Part shown: positions 33,122 to 41,792 of the stretch, piece by piece
How the letters are laid out: every line of letters begins with the position of its first letter
How positions within the stretch are numbered: position 1 is the stretch's first letter
Position numbers and translations under genes: made by a program
The notes under the pieces: model-generated
The model's input: only the letters and a program-made list of their open reading frames with translations
Told to the model about the DNA's origin: nothing
Database searches by the model: none
From: Prosthecobacter sp.
GTDB taxonomy: Bacteria > Verrucomicrobiota > Verrucomicrobiia > Verrucomicrobiales > Verrucomicrobiaceae
NCBI RefSeq assembly: GCF_034366625.1
Contig: NZ_JAXMIH010000019.1
Span: forward strand, 1 to 64,000
Length of the DNA: 64,000 nucleotides
Reading direction: 5' to 3'

Positions 33122-33685
33122 ATGCCCCCCGCTGAACTTCCACCCCTGAATGGCGACATGACCATGAGCCAGGTGCTCCAGGCCTACCCTGGCGCGCAGC
33201 GGGCCTTGTTCGCGCATTACCACATCGGCGGCTGCCGCAGTTGCGGCTTCCAGCCCGGCGAGACGCTGGCCCAGGTGTGTGAGCGGAATGAAAACATCCC
33301 CATCACCGAGGCGGTGACGCACATTCAAGAAAGTCATCAAGGCGATGCCTCGCTGCAAATTTCCCCGCAGGACTTCGATCAGCTCCGCCGCATCAAGACC
33401 GACCTCATCATCCTCGATGTCCGCACCCGCGAAGAACATGAAGCCGTGAAGCTCCCCGGCGCACGCTTGCTCACCCAGGAACTCGTGCAGGAGATATTCA
33501 CCAGCGGCGACAAGACGCAGACGCTGGTGCTTTACGATCATACCGGCTCACGCTCGCTCGATGCTGCCGCTTACTTCATCGGCCACGGCTTCGCCGAAAC
33601 GAAATGCCTCTCCGGCGGCATTGATGCCTACAGCCGCGACATTGATCCAAGCCTGCCGCGCTATCGTATCGAAATCGAAGACTGA
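33122..33685 (+). CDS. Rhodanese-like protein with DUF1858-like N-terminus, active-site Cys missing
   Basis: Two domains are seen. The N-terminal one (MTMSQVLQAYPGAQRALFAH, HIGGCRSCGFQPGETLAQVC) resembles DUF1858-type redox domains with a C-x-x-C pair. The C-terminal rhodanese fold has LIILDVRTREEHEAVKLPGA and a catalytic loop reading DHTGSR, where the usual first-position cysteine is aspartate. Sulfurtransferase activity is thus unlikely; binding or regulation is more plausible. It leads a plus-strand group with IscU/SufU-like and SufT-like genes, so a part in Fe-S assembly is inferred. ATG 33122 is chosen for its C-run leader; ATG 33071 is also in frame. Confidence 0.72.
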   Translation: MPPAELPPLNGDMTMSQVLQAYPGAQRALFAHYHIGGCRSCGFQPGETLAQVCERNENIPITEAVTHIQESHQGDASLQISPQDFDQLRRIKTDLIILDVRTREEHEAVKLPGARLLTQELVQEIFTSGDKTQTLVLYDHTGSRSLDAAAYFIGHGFAETKCLSGGIDAYSRDIDPSLPRYRIEIED

Positions 33686-33694
33686 TTTAGCACC

Positions 33695-34183
33695 ATGGAC
33701 GAAGCCGCTCTCCAGCAAGCCCTCACGGACACCCAGAACCTCGGCGAGATGCCCGATGCCGACGCCGTCGGCACCGTCGGCAGTCCTGACTGTGGCGACA
33801 TGGTGCGCCTGTGGATCAAGTACAAGGAGAAGGACGGCAGAAAGGTCATCGACAAGGCAAGCTTCCAGAGTTTCGGCTGCCAGACCGCCATCGCCGTCGC
33901 CAGCATCGCCACCGAATTGATCCGCGGCAAAACCAAGGAGGAGGCGCTCTCCATGTCCGCCGAGGAATTGAGCAAGCCGCTCGGCCCGTTGCCGCCGATG
34001 AAGATCCATTGCGGTCAGATGGTTGAAGGCGCGCTGCGTGCCGCGCTCGAAGCGGAAAGCAAAGAGCCAAGGGCGAAGGGCGAAGAGTCCAAACCCCAAA
34101 CTGACCAATCTGGCACGCTTGCTGATGCCTTGAACCTCGCCGGCAAAACATCAGGCAAAATCAAGATCGTCATCACTTCATAA
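33695..34183 (+). CDS. sufU: IscU/SufU-like Fe-S scaffold protein (NifU N-terminal family)
   Basis: The 162-residue protein carries the three scaffold cysteines in family context: SPDCGDMVRLWIKY near residue 33, SFGCQTAIAVASIATELIRG near 60 and MKIHCGQMVEGALRAALE near 108. These ligate a transient Fe-S cluster or zinc. It lies nine bases after the rhodanese-like gene and before the SufT-like gene, a coherent assembly unit. The C-terminal 40 residues from KEPRAKGEES onward are not typical; their DNA contains one arm of an inverted repeat. IscU and SufU branches are not separable here with certainty. Confidence 0.82.
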   Translation: MDEAALQQALTDTQNLGEMPDADAVGTVGSPDCGDMVRLWIKYKEKDGRKVIDKASFQSFGCQTAIAVASIATELIRGKTKEEALSMSAEELSKPLGPLPPMKIHCGQMVEGALRAALEAESKEPRAKGEESKPQTDQSGTLADALNLAGKTSGKIKIVITS

Positions 34184-34235
34184 AACGTGTCTTTTTTGTT
34201 TGTCTCTTTGCCCTCCGCTCTTAGCCCTTAGCCCC
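34061..34235. repeat. Imperfect inverted repeat spanning the sufU 3' end
   Basis: AAAGAGCCAAGGGCGAAGGG at 34061-34080 (continuing to 34087) is mirrored by CTCTTTGCCCTCCGCTCTTA at 34204-34223 (continuing to 34235). The left arm lies inside the sufU frame and encodes its atypical tail; the right arm ends just before the sufT start. It may be an inserted repeat that rebuilt the end of the gene. Confidence 0.4.
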
Positions 34236-34237
34236 CC

Positions 34238-34795
34238 ATGCACTCCTCCCTCGAACTCAAACGCGAAGTCGAAGCCGTCCAAATCCCCAGCGGCGATCTC
34301 ATCAAGCTGCCGCTCGGCATGAAGATCATCATCACGCAATCCCTCGGCGGCACCTACACCGTCGCCACAGACTTCGGCCTCGCCCGCATTCAATCCAAGG
34401 ATGTCGATGCGCTCGGCATTGATCCCGAGGCCGCCAAGAAGGAACTGGACGGCACCTCCTCCAACATCCCCGCCGATGTCAGCGATCTCGAAGGCCAGGT
34501 CTGGAACCAGCTCAAGAACGTCTATGACCCCGAAATTCCAGTCAACATCGTCGATCTCGGACTCGTCTATGACTGCAAGGTCGAAGCCGATGCCGAAGGC
34601 AAGAACAGGGCGTTGGTCAAGATGACCCTCACCGCTCCCGGTTGCGGCATGGGTCCCACCATCGCCGCAGACGCGCAGAGCCGCATCATGACCATCGAGG
34701 ACATGGACGCCGCCGCCGTCGAGCTCGTCTGGGATCCCGCCTGGAACCAGGGCATGATCAGCGTCGAGGGCAAGATGAAGCTCGGCATGATTTGA
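34238..34795 (+). CDS. sufT: SufT-like Fe-S assembly protein (DUF59/MIP18)
   Basis: The 185-residue protein has an N-terminal extension (KLPLGMKIIITQSLGGTYTV, also seen in longer SufT homologues) and a DUF59 core: VWNQLKNVYDPEIPVNIVDL, GLVYDCKVE, MTLTAPGCGMGPTIAADAQS with the conserved cysteine, and VELVWDPAWNQGMISVEGK. MIP18/SufT proteins help insert Fe-S clusters into apoproteins. It is the last gene of the rhodanese-sufU-sufT group, 54 bases after sufU, and a hairpin-like GAGCGCGG/CCGCTC sequence lies just beyond the stop. Confidence 0.87.
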   Translation: MHSSLELKREVEAVQIPSGDLIKLPLGMKIIITQSLGGTYTVATDFGLARIQSKDVDALGIDPEAAKKELDGTSSNIPADVSDLEGQVWNQLKNVYDPEIPVNIVDLGLVYDCKVEADAEGKNRALVKMTLTAPGCGMGPTIAADAQSRIMTIEDMDAAAVELVWDPAWNQGMISVEGKMKLGMI

Positions 34796-35003
34796 CCCCC
34801 TGGAGCGCGGTTTTCAAAAGCCGCTCTGGTTTCGTGTCAGTGAAGTGGTCCGCCTATGGAATGTCTCGGTTGCGACTGCTGCGGCAAGACCGCGTTCTGG
34901 AGCGGTATGCGGATGCTCCATCCAAGCCTGTTGAGATTCGCAACCGAACGAATGCTTTCTCAGGCTTGCACGAGTCATCATCACACCTCATCAGATAACA
35001 CGC

Positions 35004-35648
35004 ATGAAACGCATTCAGGAAGCAAGGCTTTATGGCATCGTTGATCTCGGTTATCTGACGCCAGATAAGGTGGAACACATGACCGCGCAGCTTTGCATGG
35101 GAGGGGTCGATGTGCTGCAACTCCGCGCCAAAAAGCTAGCGCCCAACGAGGTCGAACGCCTGGCTCGACTCATGCTCCCGATCACACGCGAGCATGCTGT
35201 GCCGTTGGTGATCAACGATCATCTCGATGTGGCCGCCGTTATTGGCAGCGAGGGCGTTCACGTCGGTCAGGATGACGATGTGGTCGCCAAAGCACGTGCG
35301 GTGGTCGGTCCGACGTGTTTTGTCGGCAAATCAACGCACAGCATGGCCCAAGCCGTCGCGGCGCAGGCGGAAGGGGCGGATTACATCGGCTTTGGACCGT
35401 TGTATGCCACAGGAACGAAGCCGGACTATGTGCCGATTGGTTTGAATGACATCGCGGAGGTACATCGCCGCGTGACGCTGCCGATTTTCTGCATCGGCGG
35501 CGTGAATGCAGTGCGATTGGATGAAATCATCGACGCTGGAGCGAAGCGCGTCGTGGTGGTGTCCGCGTTTCTGCTGGCGGCAGATGTGAGCGGTGAGGTG
35601 CGGGAGTTGAAGCGGCGTTTGACGGCTACTTCTTCTCCAGCGGAATGA
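35004..35648 (+). CDS. thiE: Thiamine-phosphate synthase
   Basis: ThiE couples the pyrimidine and thiazole phosphates to thiamine monophosphate. The 214-residue TIM barrel shows LYGIVDLGYL, VDVLQLRAKK (phosphate/pyrimidine site), LVINDHLDVAAVIGSEGVHV, GQDD, YIGFGPLYATGTKPDY and IFCIGGVNAV. It stands apart from other thi genes in the window, and no TPP riboswitch consensus (CTGAGA ... ACC ... GATCTGG) is seen in the 208 bases upstream. Its 3' end overlaps the convergent M16 protease gene by 23 bases. Confidence 0.92.
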   Translation: MKRIQEARLYGIVDLGYLTPDKVEHMTAQLCMGGVDVLQLRAKKLAPNEVERLARLMLPITREHAVPLVINDHLDVAAVIGSEGVHVGQDDDVVAKARAVVGPTCFVGKSTHSMAQAVAAQAEGADYIGFGPLYATGTKPDYVPIGLNDIAEVHRRVTLPIFCIGGVNAVRLDEIIDAGAKRVVVVSAFLLAADVSGEVRELKRRLTATSSPAE

Positions 35649-38445
35649 TGCCGGCGGTCACGGCGCGTTTCGCACCGAGGTATTCCTTGGCGAGGGCTTC
35701 GATCTCTTCCTTTTTGATGCCGGAGAAGTCACTGACGAAGGTGCGCGCCCAGTCGAGGCGTTCAGGGTGCTCCTGGGAGCAGCGCAGGACGTTCATGGAC
35801 CAGTAGCGGTTGTCACGGCGCATCTGCTCAAGCTGGGCGAGCATGGGTTTGATGGCGCGATCGAATTCATCGTCGGTGATGGGACCAGCGGCGAGCTTGT
35901 CGCCGATATCGATGACGAGCTTGGTCAGCGAACCGGCCAGCTCGGGTTTGCACTCAATCATCGTGGTCATGTAGCCGTAGCCGGTGAAGGAGTCGCTGCC
36001 GACGTGGTAGCAGGCGGGGCTGTAGGTGTCGCCCAGCTCCTCGCGCACCTTGATGCGCAGGCGGTCATCGAGGATGGAGCCGAGCAAGGTGAGGCGACGG
36101 CTGCGTTGGATGTTGCTCATGTCCGTGGTGGGCCAGTAGATCGTGGCGATGGCTTTTGGAATCTCGGTTTCAAAGGGGAACTGCTTGCTCGCTTCCGGTT
36201 TGGGGAAGGCGACGGCGCGTTCTTTTTCATACGCGGGCTTCTTGGCCGCGCGTTTGGGCAGAGCACCGAGCGTTTTGGCCACGGCGTTGAGCGCGGCGTC
36301 GGCATCGACATCACCGAGCACGCTGATTTCGAGGTAATCCTCCTTCAGGGCCGATGTGAGCCATTCCTTGAGCTCGGCAAGGTTGCGCTTCCTGAGTTCC
36401 TCCATCTTCGGGAAACCCCAGCGCGTATCGCCGGAGTGCATGAAGGCGACGACTTCGTTGTTCATGACGCCCTCGGCAGTGTGCTGAAGCTGCGTGTACA
36501 TCGGGTCGATGTTCTTTTCGAACTGGCGTGCTGCCTCGTCGCGATAACCGGGGGCGGTGAGATAGGCGGTGAGCAGTTGAAGCTGCGCCTCAAGGTCGGC
36601 AGGCGTGGTGCGTCCGCTGAGGAGGAAGGCTTCGTCGCCGACAGTGAAATCACTGCCAACCGTGCGGCTGGCGAAGATGCGGCGGATATCATCGACACCG
36701 TGCTTTTCGAGTCCGCCAAGCTGGAAGGTGCTTTGCGCGAAAGGAATGATGCCGGGCTTGTCCGCAGGAGCTGACAGCTTGCCTCCACCGAAGTTGATGA
36801 GCACGCGGATGGTACCTTTTTCGAACTCGGTGCGCTTGTGGTTGAAGCGTACGTTGTTTTCAAACACAGCCTGGGTGATTTCGAGATCCTTGGCCTCGGT
36901 GCGATTCGCGACCTTGCCCGCAGGGCCGAAGTCGGTGTAAGCGAAGGCGGCGGTTTCCTCCTTGGCAGGTGGTGCCACGGGCTTGGCGCGGCTGTCCTTG
37001 AACGTGGCGATGATCTGCTTCCCGGCATCGCCTTCGAGCTTCAAATTGCCACCGAGGAAGAGCTGGATGTCATCACCCTTCCAATCTTCAACGAGCGCAG
37101 CGTGGCTGTCTTCCTTCTTCAAACCGGCGAGAACGGTCGAAATGCGGGCGAGATCGTCGGCGGGATGAGTGAAGACTTTTTTTGAGGCCAGGACGCTGAC
37201 GATGCCGCTGGCGAGATCGCGCGATTTACGGCTGTCGGCCTGATCGGCGCGGAGTTTGGCGCTTTTCAGCAGGGTGGCTTGGGCCTCCTGGAATTCAGCA
37301 TCGGTGAAACCGTGCTCGATGGCGCGGCGGAGTTCGGTTTCGAGCAGTGTGAGCGTGGCCTGCCAGTTTTTCGGGTCACACTGGGCCTGGATACCATTGA
37401 TGCTGACGAATTCGAGATACTCGTAACTGTAGCTTTCCGCACCGATGAACGGAGCGCCTTCTGCCTTGGCGAGTTTTGAGAGGCGCTGGTTGATCATCAT
37501 GTCGGCGAGGTCACGAATGGTCTTCTCACGACGTGTGGCGGCGCTGTCGGGCTTGTTTTTGGCAGAGCGCGGGATTTCGACGGAAAGGGTGAGCGCCTCG
37601 GCCTGCATTTCGGTGTGCAGTTTGGCCACGATGCCGTAGCCGGAGGTGATCTTGCCCAGATTCGGATCCTTGGAATCGTCACGACTCGGTTTGGCATCGG
37701 CGAACTGCTTTTCGATCTCCGCTTTGACGGCGGCGGTGTCTTTGAAATCGCCCACGGCGACGATGGTGGCGCGCTTCGGTGTGTAATACGTTTTGTAGAA
37801 ATCGACGAAGCGCGGACGCTTCATCGTCTTGATCGTCTCCTCCGTGCCGATGGGCATGCGGTGCGGCAGGATGGATTCAGGCAGTGCGAATTTGTAGCCT
37901 TCGATCATTGTGCGGTACTCGATGGAGTCGCGGCTGAGTTTCTCGCTGAGGATGATGCCGCGCTCTTTGTCGATCTCGGCTTCGCCGAGCAACATGCCAT
38001 CAAGATAATCACGGAAGAGCTGCACACCTTCGGTGATGAGCTTCGGCTCCACCTTGGGCAGTTCGAGCATGTACACGGTTTCTTTGAAGGAGGTGTGCGC
38101 GTTGGTATCCGCACCAAATCCCATACCGAGGCGCTGAAAGTATTCGACCATTTCGCCGCCCTTGAAGTGACGGGAGCCATTGAAGGCCATGTGTTCGAGG
38201 TAGTGGGCCATGCCCTGCTGATCGTCCTGCTCCATCAAAGAACCCACATCCATGTAAAGGCGGATGCTGGCACGACCGGGCGGTTCGTCATGCGGGAGGA
38301 TGATGTAGCGCAGCCCGTTTTCGAGCGTGCCGTACTGGGCTTTCGGGTCGGCTTTGAGATCGCTGCTGTCCTGGGGCCATGTGGCGGCGGAAAGGGTGGT
38401 GGAGAAGACGAGTCCAAAGAGGAGGGCGGCGAGCGGCTGGTGCAT
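35626..38445 (-). CDS. Secreted M16 (pitrilysin-family) zinc peptidase
   Basis: The 939-residue peptidase starts with a signal peptide (MHQPLAALLFGLVFSTTLSA); upstream codons to 38532 lack one. The inverted zinc motif HYLEH near residue 80 is in GMAHYLEHMAFNGSRHFKGG, with the downstream metal glutamate in FKETVYMLELPKVEP. Two homologous halves follow, as in pitrilysin-type enzymes; the second (SRRLTLLGSILDDRLRIKVR) has the usual substrate-binding RE-x-LG-x-Y pattern (REELGDTYSPACY). It probably acts in the periplasm on small peptides. It is divergent from the adenylate cyclase gene and convergent with thiE. Confidence 0.9.
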   Translation of the reverse strand: MHQPLAALLFGLVFSTTLSAATWPQDSSDLKADPKAQYGTLENGLRYIILPHDEPPGRASIRLYMDVGSLMEQDDQQGMAHYLEHMAFNGSRHFKGGEMVEYFQRLGMGFGADTNAHTSFKETVYMLELPKVEPKLITEGVQLFRDYLDGMLLGEAEIDKERGIILSEKLSRDSIEYRTMIEGYKFALPESILPHRMPIGTEETIKTMKRPRFVDFYKTYYTPKRATIVAVGDFKDTAAVKAEIEKQFADAKPSRDDSKDPNLGKITSGYGIVAKLHTEMQAEALTLSVEIPRSAKNKPDSAATRREKTIRDLADMMINQRLSKLAKAEGAPFIGAESYSYEYLEFVSINGIQAQCDPKNWQATLTLLETELRRAIEHGFTDAEFQEAQATLLKSAKLRADQADSRKSRDLASGIVSVLASKKVFTHPADDLARISTVLAGLKKEDSHAALVEDWKGDDIQLFLGGNLKLEGDAGKQIIATFKDSRAKPVAPPAKEETAAFAYTDFGPAGKVANRTEAKDLEITQAVFENNVRFNHKRTEFEKGTIRVLINFGGGKLSAPADKPGIIPFAQSTFQLGGLEKHGVDDIRRIFASRTVGSDFTVGDEAFLLSGRTTPADLEAQLQLLTAYLTAPGYRDEAARQFEKNIDPMYTQLQHTAEGVMNNEVVAFMHSGDTRWGFPKMEELRKRNLAELKEWLTSALKEDYLEISVLGDVDADAALNAVAKTLGALPKRAAKKPAYEKERAVAFPKPEASKQFPFETEIPKAIATIYWPTTDMSNIQRSRRLTLLGSILDDRLRIKVREELGDTYSPACYHVGSDSFTGYGYMTTMIECKPELAGSLTKLVIDIGDKLAAGPITDDEFDRAIKPMLAQLEQMRRDNRYWSMNVLRCSQEHPERLDWARTFVSDFSGIKKEEIEALAKEYLGAKRAVTAGIIPLEKK

Positions 38446-38613
38446 AGGGTGGTGAAAGAACGTGCGGGGGCGGGGAATTGTCGAGAAAAAGTGCGGAACT
38501 GGCAAACGAGCACGATGAGGCGGAGCTGTCATCAGAGGAATCGAAAAGGAACTGAGATGAGGGCTGGCATTTTCCGATGGAGGGCGGCTATTCTGCGCCC
38601 TCCTCTATTGCTG

Positions 38614-39822
38614 ATGAAGGATCTCATGTTACATGCCCTGAACGAGGCACGCGTGTCGAACGCCCGCCTGATCAATGTGCTGCGTCTGGCGACGATTTCG
38701 GTGCTGCTGCTCATTCATACTCTGGTGCCGCAATACACGGCGGATGTGACGGGCGAACGTGTGCAGACGGGTGTTGTCATTGCCACCGGACTGGCTTTTC
38801 TGCTCTGGCGCATCGGCAGGCATTCGGACAAAGCAGCACGCAGAACGGCGCTGGCGGTGCCGCTGCTGGACATGCCTACGGCCTTTTTGATTCAGTGGCT
38901 GAGCATGTCTGGTGTGCAAGGGGATCGTGCGGTGGCGAACTGGACGCTGGCGGCGTTTGTCTGCTTGTTGATGATGTCCGCCTTGTCACTGGGGCGAGTG
39001 GTGTTGTTTGGTTCATGGCTTCTGGCGACGGTGCTGTCCGTCAGCCTGCAATGGCATGCGCAAGAGTCGCCGCTGGGAATGACAGGCGGCGTGGTGCTGC
39101 TGGCACTCGCGATGATCGTCTGCCACAGCCAGCAGCGCATCCGCATTCAGATGGTGGAACGGCTGTCGGTGGAACAGGAGCAACGCGAACGGCTGGGGCG
39201 GTATTTTTCACCGGAGGTGGCTCGGCAGATCACGGAATCCGAGGCGGGACTGGCGGCAGGGCAGGACCGGCTTTTGACCGTGCTGTTCACCGATTTGCGC
39301 AGCTTCACCTCAATGGCCGAACGTCTGGAGGCCTCGCAGATTGTGCCACTGCTGAACGCTTACTTCGAGGAGATGGTGGCCGTGGTGTTCAAGCATGGTG
39401 GAACCTTGGACAAATACCTCGGTGACGGGCTCATGATTTATTTCGGTGCTCCGCTCCCGCAGCCGGATCATGCCGCGCGGGCGGTGCGCTGTGCGATGGA
39501 GATGCTGGAGCGTCTGGACGCATTGAATCACGCCCATGGTTTGGTGGGGCGCCCGGCGCTGCGCATGGGCATCGGCATTCACACGGGCATGGCGGTGGTG
39601 GGCACGATGGGGGCTTCACACCGTCAGGATTATACTGCGATCGGCTCGACGGTGAATCTGGCCTCACGTCTGGAGCAACTGACCAAAGACTACGAGTTTG
39701 ACATCATTGTGTCCGAGGAAACCCGCAAGGCGGCGGGAGATGCCGTGCGGCTGCGTGATGCTGGCATGGCGAGTGTCAAAGGCGTTGCCGAACCACTGAA
39801 AATCTTCACGCCAGAGTGCTGA
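38614..39822 (+). CDS. Membrane class III adenylate/guanylate cyclase
   Basis: The 402-residue protein has an N-terminal region of about six hydrophobic segments (RLATISVLLLIHTLVPQYTA, LAAFVCLLMMSALSLGRVVL, GGVVLLALAMIVCH) and a C-terminal cyclase domain. The first metal aspartate is in VLFTDLRSFTSMAERL, the second in KYLGDGLMIYFGAP; MGIGIHTGMAVVGTMG and DYTAIGSTVNLASRLEQLT complete the CHD fold. The RYFSPEVARQI linker is typical of bacterial membrane cyclases. It makes cAMP (or cGMP) in the cytoplasm. ATG 38614 is chosen; ATG 38557 is in frame. A possible effector is the CNB protein at 44033. Confidence 0.87.
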   Translation: MKDLMLHALNEARVSNARLINVLRLATISVLLLIHTLVPQYTADVTGERVQTGVVIATGLAFLLWRIGRHSDKAARRTALAVPLLDMPTAFLIQWLSMSGVQGDRAVANWTLAAFVCLLMMSALSLGRVVLFGSWLLATVLSVSLQWHAQESPLGMTGGVVLLALAMIVCHSQQRIRIQMVERLSVEQEQRERLGRYFSPEVARQITESEAGLAAGQDRLLTVLFTDLRSFTSMAERLEASQIVPLLNAYFEEMVAVVFKHGGTLDKYLGDGLMIYFGAPLPQPDHAARAVRCAMEMLERLDALNHAHGLVGRPALRMGIGIHTGMAVVGTMGASHRQDYTAIGSTVNLASRLEQLTKDYEFDIIVSEETRKAAGDAVRLRDAGMASVKGVAEPLKIFTPEC

Positions 39823-39838
39823 ATCAGCCGATGGGCGC

Positions 39839-40711
39839 CTATTCCACTTTGCCCAGCCCGGCGTTGGGGTCGGGTTCGAGGAAACCGAGTTCGACGAACA
39901 GTTCGTCCATCGCCATGAGGGTGGCTTCGTACATCTCGAAGGAGAGATTGAAATTGAAGAAGCCGTGGCCCTGGCCTTCGAACTCGATCAAACGGCAGAG
40001 ATTCTTCTTCTTGCTCGATTTACGGGCGAACTCGTAGGAGCCGCCGAAGGGCACCACGCGGTCGGCGGTGCCGTGCATGAGAAGCATCGGCGGCAGGCCG
40101 GGCTTGATGCCACGGATGAGGTCGGCGGCCTTGCTGGTGGCCTGGTCCGGCCAGCGGTCGCGTCCGAAGGCATGCTTCGAATACGTGTCCATCACCGGAT
40201 TGAAGAGCACTATGGCGTTCGGTGCGGGGCTGCAGTCGAGCGCGTCGGAAGGATCGTCGAAGCCGTTGAGAATGGCCGCGGAGGCAATGGCGTGACCACC
40301 ACCGGAACCACCGACGCCGACGATCTTGCCAGGGTTGATGCCAAGCTCGACGGCGTTCATCCGAATCCAACGGATGGCGGAACGGGCATCGGCCATGGCT
40401 TCGACCGGACCTGTGCTGTGGCGGGTTGCAACGCGGTAGTCGAAGCAGATCGTCGTCATGCCGCGAGAGGCAAAATAAACGCAATGCGGGGCGAACTGCG
40501 CCACCTGGCCGTTGTCCCAACCACTGCTGAAGAAGAAGGCAGCCACTGATTTGGGATACGAAGGAGCCTTGTCCATCTCGGGTTCCCAGATGTAGGCGGA
40601 GAGATTCACTCCTCCGACACTCTTATAGATTTCTTCGCGGGCGGTCTTCAGCAGCTCCCGATTTCGGTCGATCGGGGGTGTGCGTGGCTGGCCTTCGCTG
40701 AATGACTCCAT
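39839..40711 (-). CDS. Alpha/beta hydrolase (esterase/lipase, BD-FAE-like)
   Basis: The 290-residue cytoplasmic hydrolase has the nucleophile elbow GGSGGGH (G-x-S-x-G) near residue 140 within IVGVGGSGGGHAIASAAIL. The acid lies in LLMHGTADRVVPFGGSYEFA and the catalytic histidine in FEGQGHGFFNFN. CFDYRVATRHSTGPVEAMAD, DARSAIRWIRMNA and the Asn/Pro-rich LFNPVMDT match carboxylesterases of the BD-FAE/hormone-sensitive lipase type. There is no signal peptide. The substrate is unknown; an acetyl or feruloyl ester from polysaccharide is a family-based guess. It is convergent with the adenylate cyclase gene, 16 bases away. Confidence 0.82.
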   Translation of the reverse strand: MESFSEGQPRTPPIDRNRELLKTAREEIYKSVGGVNLSAYIWEPEMDKAPSYPKSVAAFFFSSGWDNGQVAQFAPHCVYFASRGMTTICFDYRVATRHSTGPVEAMADARSAIRWIRMNAVELGINPGKIVGVGGSGGGHAIASAAILNGFDDPSDALDCSPAPNAIVLFNPVMDTYSKHAFGRDRWPDQATSKAADLIRGIKPGLPPMLLMHGTADRVVPFGGSYEFARKSSKKKNLCRLIEFEGQGHGFFNFNLSFEMYEATLMAMDELFVELGFLEPDPNAGLGKVE

Positions 40712-40886
40712 GTTTTGGGGGTGAGGAAAGTTTGACGTTTACCAGAATCGCCAAAACGGGCAAATGGTTTTCTGGTCGGAACAAAACTATCAAGGCGATT
40801 TTCCCCTGATGCGAGTCTTAAAATGGTGATCAATGGTTGTTTTCGCCTAAAACGTGGACTTCTTTGGCACCTTCATCTCCCACGTC

Positions 40887-41762
40887 ATGCGCCAGATCTT
40901 CCTGCTGTTCCTTGGCTTCAGCCTGTTTCATCATCCTTCTCCATTATCTGGCCAGACCAGTGATGCCGAGCTGCATGCCACTTTGGAAAAGGTCTATTTG
41001 AGGTGGCGTGAGGCGATGATTCGCAAGGATGCGCAGGCATGGGCGGCGACCATCACACGCTATCGCCAGACAGTGATCCGCAATCTGGTGGTGAGTGAAC
41101 GGCGGAAGTTTCCAGACGCCGTGTTTGCTTCCGAGGTGCAGCCGCCGGCGCTGGCGGGCCTGCGCCTGCTCGAAGTGCAGGAGGTGGGATTGACGGCGCA
41201 TCTGGTTTACTTTGGCAAGATCAATATGGGCCAGGATCAGGAACTGGTTCGCGACAACATCCTCAAGCTGAAATTCTATCGCGAGAACGGTGAGTGGAAG
41301 TACGACAGCAATCGCATCACCCGCCTGGAAAATGCCCCTGAGGTGCTCAAGGAGCTGCAAGCAGGCAAACGGCCTGACTTTCTCGATTTGCCCGAATACA
41401 CACCGCCCGGCAGCATGCCGCCGCCGCCGCCGCTGTGTCGTGTGCCGGATCACAAGGCCGGCTACAAGCTGCAGACCCTCGGTTACGAAACGACCATCAG
41501 CATGAACGGCATCGATTACGAGCCTGTGCAGGATGCTTTGGACCAGCAAGTTCTCATCGGCGGCCTCGTCAACAGGCACAACGAAATCACGCTGAAGATC
41601 AAACCGGTGCCCGTGCCGGAGGGCAGCAAGGCCTCGTTGCAATTCCGCGTTTACATCCTGGCCAACGATCCCGACAAGCCTGGGACCGAAGTCCTGCGCT
41701 GGCAGGCACCGGAAACCGGTGCTCCTGCCCAAGTCACGCTGCCCTTCGAGGTGAAACCGTGA
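40887..41762 (+). CDS. Secreted protein of unknown function
   Basis: The 291-residue product starts MRQIFLLFLGFSLFHHPSPL, a signal peptide with cleavage near SGQTSD; the ATG at 40854 would add a non-hydrophobic extension. The mature part begins with a helical region (LEKVYLRWREAMIRKDAQAW) with an NTF2-like layout, has a proline run (MPPPPPLCRV) near residue 190, and ends in a beta-rich domain (GSKASLQFRVYILAND). No family is recognised. It precedes rnhB by 30 bases in the same direction. Confidence 0.6.
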   Translation: MRQIFLLFLGFSLFHHPSPLSGQTSDAELHATLEKVYLRWREAMIRKDAQAWAATITRYRQTVIRNLVVSERRKFPDAVFASEVQPPALAGLRLLEVQEVGLTAHLVYFGKINMGQDQELVRDNILKLKFYRENGEWKYDSNRITRLENAPEVLKELQAGKRPDFLDLPEYTPPGSMPPPPPLCRVPDHKAGYKLQTLGYETTISMNGIDYEPVQDALDQQVLIGGLVNRHNEITLKIKPVPVPEGSKASLQFRVYILANDPDKPGTEVLRWQAPETGAPAQVTLPFEVKP

Positions 41763-41792
41763 GTTCGTTGGCAGTTCATTCCGCCCTTTCCC

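Noticed and set aside
34796-35003. TPP riboswitch upstream of thiE
   Set aside because: The 208 bases before thiE contain hairpins but none of the conserved TPP-aptamer words (CTGAGA, ACC-x-GAACCTG) were found.
37615-38613. 5' extension of the adenylate cyclase frame
   Set aside because: These codons lie antisense to the M16 protease gene and have no membrane or domain features.
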